A stretch of DNA of 64,000 nt from Ferruginibacter sp. (lineage in GTDB: Bacteria > Bacteroidota > Bacteroidia > Chitinophagales > Chitinophagaceae), in assembly GCA_019638485.1 (NCBI GenBank), contig JAHBTP010000003.1, positions 310,001 to 374,000 of the forward strand, in the 5' to 3' direction. Numbering within the stretch: position 1 is the first letter of the stretch; each line of letters begins with the position of its first letter. The notes below the pieces were generated by a model. That model saw only the letters and a program-made list of their open reading frames with translations. It did no database searches and was not told where the DNA came from. This document shows positions 61,748 through 64,000 of this stretch, in pieces. Made by a program: the position numbers and the translations under genes.

Positions 61748-62527
61748 GTGGAACATCTTTTTACATCAGAGAGTATCATTAGTTTTTTAATTCTTACCGT
61801 ACTGGAAGTAGTGCTGGGAATTGATAATGTAATTTTTGTAAGTATTATTCTCAGCAGATTAAAGAATAAGTTAGACATGAAAAAAGCCAGGATAACCTGG
61901 ATGATTACCGGTATCCTTTCCCGTGTCGCATTACTGGCTATTCTCGGATGGCTGCTCAACCAAAAAGGAAAATCTCTTTTCACGATTAGTGGGAAAGGGT
62001 TTGATTTGGCAAGTACCGTTATGTTAGTTGGTGGGCTATTTCTAATTTATAAATCAGTAAAGGAAATTCATACAAAGTTGGAGGGAGAAGATCATATAAA
62101 AGAGGTTTCGGGGAAGGCAAAATTAACATACGGCCAGGGCATTATGCAAATTCTTGTAATTGATGCCATCTTTTCTTTAGATAGTGTTATCACAGCAGGG
62201 GGCACTGCCAAACATTTGGAAATAATGGTTGCTGCCGTAATTATTGCTATGGTTGTTATGTTCTTATTTAGTCCATTTATTTCAACCTTTATAGAAAAGC
62301 ATCCAACACTTAAGATGCTTGCTTTAAGTTTTTTGGTGATGATTGGCTTAAGTTTAATTATGGAGGGATGGAATGCTGAAGCTGCTCATCAATTAGGGCT
62401 TAAAAATTATATTTATTTTGGAATGGCATTTAGCTTTTGTGTTGAAATGCTCAATATGGTTATGCGAAACAGGGCTAAGCGGAAAATGGGAATTCATGAA
62501 GGCCTTGAAAACGAAATTCATCCCTAA
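61748..62527 (+). CDS. TerC-family membrane protein
   Basis: A 259-residue inner-membrane protein starting with GTG, one base after pyrD. The TerC signature is clear: LTVLEVVLGIDNVIFVSII in the first segment and QILVIDAIFSLDSVITA in the middle, each with the conserved acidic residue. Seven hydrophobic segments are seen. TerC-like proteins are linked to metal-ion (often manganese) export during co-translational protein secretion in some bacteria; the substrate here is not shown. Converges with rsmE. Confidence 0.9.
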   Translation: MEHLFTSESIISFLILTVLEVVLGIDNVIFVSIILSRLKNKLDMKKARITWMITGILSRVALLAILGWLLNQKGKSLFTISGKGFDLASTVMLVGGLFLIYKSVKEIHTKLEGEDHIKEVSGKAKLTYGQGIMQILVIDAIFSLDSVITAGGTAKHLEIMVAAVIIAMVVMFLFSPFISTFIEKHPTLKMLALSFLVMIGLSLIMEGWNAEAAHQLGLKNYIYFGMAFSFCVEMLNMVMRNRAKRKMGIHEGLENEIHP

Positions 62528-62532
62528 AGAGA

Positions 62533-63234
62533 TTAGCCGCATAACCACACCGCAGCTGCCACCCCTGCAGTTTCACTGCGCAACCTGGTTGTACCCAGGC
62601 TTACAGGAATGAATCCTGTACTTATAGCCAGCGAAATCTCTTCAGGCGTAAAATCTCCTTCCGGGCCAATTAAAATAATTGCGTCATCAAAAGGCGCATA
62701 TTGCTTAAGCAGTTTTTTCTCATCCTCATTTTCACAATGGGCGATAAACTTCTGTTCGGTTATACAATTTTTTACTGCCAACCCAAAATCCATAGGTTCA
62801 CTTATTTCGGGTATCCACAACCGTTGGCTCTGCAGTAAAGCACTTATTAAAATAGCATGAATCCTGCTTTCTTTATACTTTTTACTCTCTGTGCGATGTG
62901 TAATGAGGGGAATGATATGTGTAACTCCTATTTCAGTGATTTTTTCGAGAAGCCATTCAAAACGTGAGCTATTCTTTAACAATGAAACAGCAACGGTAAT
63001 CTTCTTAGTGGGGGGCGGTACCTCAAAAGTTTCCAGAACCTTTACCACTGCAAATTTTTTATGTGGTTCCCAAATCGAAGCAGTTGCCATAAGGCCTTTA
63101 CCATTTAACAGTATTATCTGCTCCCCCATTTTCATCCGCAACACCTGTATTATGTGGTGAGCGGTTTCCTCATTGAGTTGAATTAAATCGTTGTTTAATT
63201 CCAGTTTTGGAAAATAGAATTGTGGGTAAGGCAT
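62533..63234 (-). CDS. rsmE: 16S rRNA (uracil-1498-N3)-methyltransferase
   Basis: Methylates U1498 in the ribosomal decoding region. The 233-residue SPOUT enzyme has ITEIGVTHIIPLITHRTE, the knot motifs LIGPEGDFTPEEISLA and SLGTTRLRSETAGVAAAVWL. The start at 63234 (MPYPQFYFPKL) is taken over a TTG two codons earlier. Confidence 0.94.
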   Translation of the reverse strand: MPYPQFYFPKLELNNDLIQLNEETAHHIIQVLRMKMGEQIILLNGKGLMATASIWEPHKKFAVVKVLETFEVPPPTKKITVAVSLLKNSSRFEWLLEKITEIGVTHIIPLITHRTESKKYKESRIHAILISALLQSQRLWIPEISEPMDFGLAVKNCITEQKFIAHCENEDEKKLLKQYAPFDDAIILIGPEGDFTPEEISLAISTGFIPVSLGTTRLRSETAGVAAAVWLCG

Positions 63235-63276
63235 AATCAAAAGAAAGCTATCATAGCTCCTTAAAGTTTAAAAAGG

Positions 63277-64000
63277 CTATTCTTCATTTTTCTCATCTAT
63301 CTCATCATCATAGAAATCATGATTCATCCTACTTTCTTTTTGAACAAACATCTTGGCTGTATTACCATCAGCATCCTCAATAGGAATATATCTTCCTCCA
63401 CCCGGCACATAACCTCCATTTCCACTCTTACCATCTTCATTTTCTACAAACTTCTGAATCTCTAACTGGGCTTTCAGTTTAACGGTATCGAGGGCTCCAT
63501 TACGATGTTTGGATATTCTAATATATACATCTCCCTTTGTGCTGTTGCCATGTTCATCATTGGCAATCTCATGATATTCGGGACGATAAAGAAACATTAC
63601 CATATCTGCATCTTGCTCAATGGCTCCTGATTCACGCAAATCACTTAATTGTGGAATTTTTCCTGAATCTTTTCGCTTTTCAACCTCGCGGCTCAACTGC
63701 GACAATGCGATGATAGGCACTTCCAATTCCTTTGCCAAACTCTTAAGGTCTCTTGAAATTTTGCTTATGTCTTGTTCACGATTTGAATTGCGATCTCCTG
63801 TTCCACTCATCAATTGCAGATAATCAATAATAATTAGTCCTACATTATGTTTGTTCTTCAACCGCCTACACTTACCTCGGAGTTCAAAAATATTCAGGGC
63901 CCCGGTATCATCAATAAAAATAGGGGCATTATTTAAACGATCAGCACCTTTAGTAACTAATTGCTGCATTTCGTGTCCTTCCAATTTACCACGAGAAATC
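63277..64000 (-). CDS. dnaB: Replicative DNA helicase, 5' part beyond the window
   Basis: DnaB unwinds the replication fork. Only the C-terminal 240 codons are in the window; the frame continues to the right edge (ISRGKLEGHE before an internal Met). Helicase motifs are seen: GLIIIDYLQLMSG (Walker B), DISKISRDLKSLAKELEVPIIALSQLSR (motif H3) and SDLRESGAIEQDADMVMFLYRPEY (motif H4, arginine finger region). An acidic C-terminal tail ends in DEIDEKNEE. No intein is seen in this part. Confidence 0.93.
   Translation of the reverse strand, partial: ISRGKLEGHEMQQLVTKGADRLNNAPIFIDDTGALNIFELRGKCRRLKNKHNVGLIIIDYLQLMSGTGDRNSNREQDISKISRDLKSLAKELEVPIIALSQLSREVEKRKDSGKIPQLSDLRESGAIEQDADMVMFLYRPEYHEIANDEHGNSTKGDVYIRISKHRNGALDTVKLKAQLEIQKFVENEDGKSGNGGYVPGGGRYIPIEDADGNTAKMFVQKESRMNHDFYDDEIDEKNEE

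Overview
The window reads as a piece of a Bacteroidota chromosome, most likely from the Chitinophagaceae or a close relative. The family placement is an inference from protein flavour. Supporting signs are a PorT protein, a type IX secretion C-terminal domain on a metalloprotease, TonB-dependent receptors with carboxypeptidase-like N-terminal domains, a DUF4221-type propeller lipoprotein, a split transketolase, and a B12-dependent ribonucleotide reductase. An octamer of the form TAnnTTTG, the known Bacteroidota -7 promoter element, sits shortly before the start of many genes on both strands. Shine-Dalgarno sequences are not conspicuous. The DNA is AT-rich. I see no rRNA, tRNA, CRISPR array, insertion sequence or prophage. 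Both ends cut a gene: gpsA on the left and dnaB on the right.

Layout. 1-5.25 kb (mostly minus): gpsA (partial), then acpP-fabF-rnc, a GNAT enzyme, a YcxB-like membrane protein, a MazG-like pyrophosphohydrolase and dtd. 5.25-24.1 kb: housekeeping genes nrdJ, glyS, a ferredoxin-NADP-reductase-like protein, mfd, gyrB, an AraC regulator, a lipoprotein, ileS and a lysine-rich DksA-like protein. 24.2-31.25 kb: an accessory stretch. It holds a lipoprotein, about 1.2 kb without genes that contains two arrays of hairpin repeats, and a locus made of a small secreted four-cysteine peptide, a TonB-receptor-like barrel, a CxxC lipoprotein, a propeller lipoprotein and a divergent XRE regulator. This locus is the best candidate for an undescribed system. 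31.3-43.5 kb: an MsbA-like ABC exporter, rbfA, a LolC/E-like permease, transketolase N-half, a WecA-like enzyme, frr, a GNAT-fold protein, dnaX, a two-lipoyl E2 acyltransferase, a DCC protein and a CoA-binding protein. 43.5-54.4 kb: a secreted metzincin-type protease with its small neighbour, ykuK, engB, menG-porT, a Wzi/RemB-like barrel, pyrC, a MutS-type ATPase and comM. 54.4-56.7 kb: three minus-strand genes of unknown function, two of which look like halves of one frameshifted gene. 56.9-64 kb: a TonB-dependent receptor with a perfect palindromic operator over its promoter, a thiolase, pyrD, a TerC protein, rsmE and dnaB (partial).

How the genes connect. Several serve DNA replication and repair (nrdJ, gyrB, dnaX, dnaB, mfd, comM). 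pyrC and pyrD belong to pyrimidine synthesis, and acpP-fabF to fatty-acid synthesis. The protease is probably exported by the machinery to which PorT belongs. The most checkable unusual points are: an A9 slippery run in dnaX that would end a gamma-like form exactly after the clamp-loader domains; an rnc gene with no ordinary start codon before its conserved N-terminus; hairpin repeats whose stems vary in a compensatory way; the peptide/propeller/receptor locus; and the palindrome at the receptor promoter.
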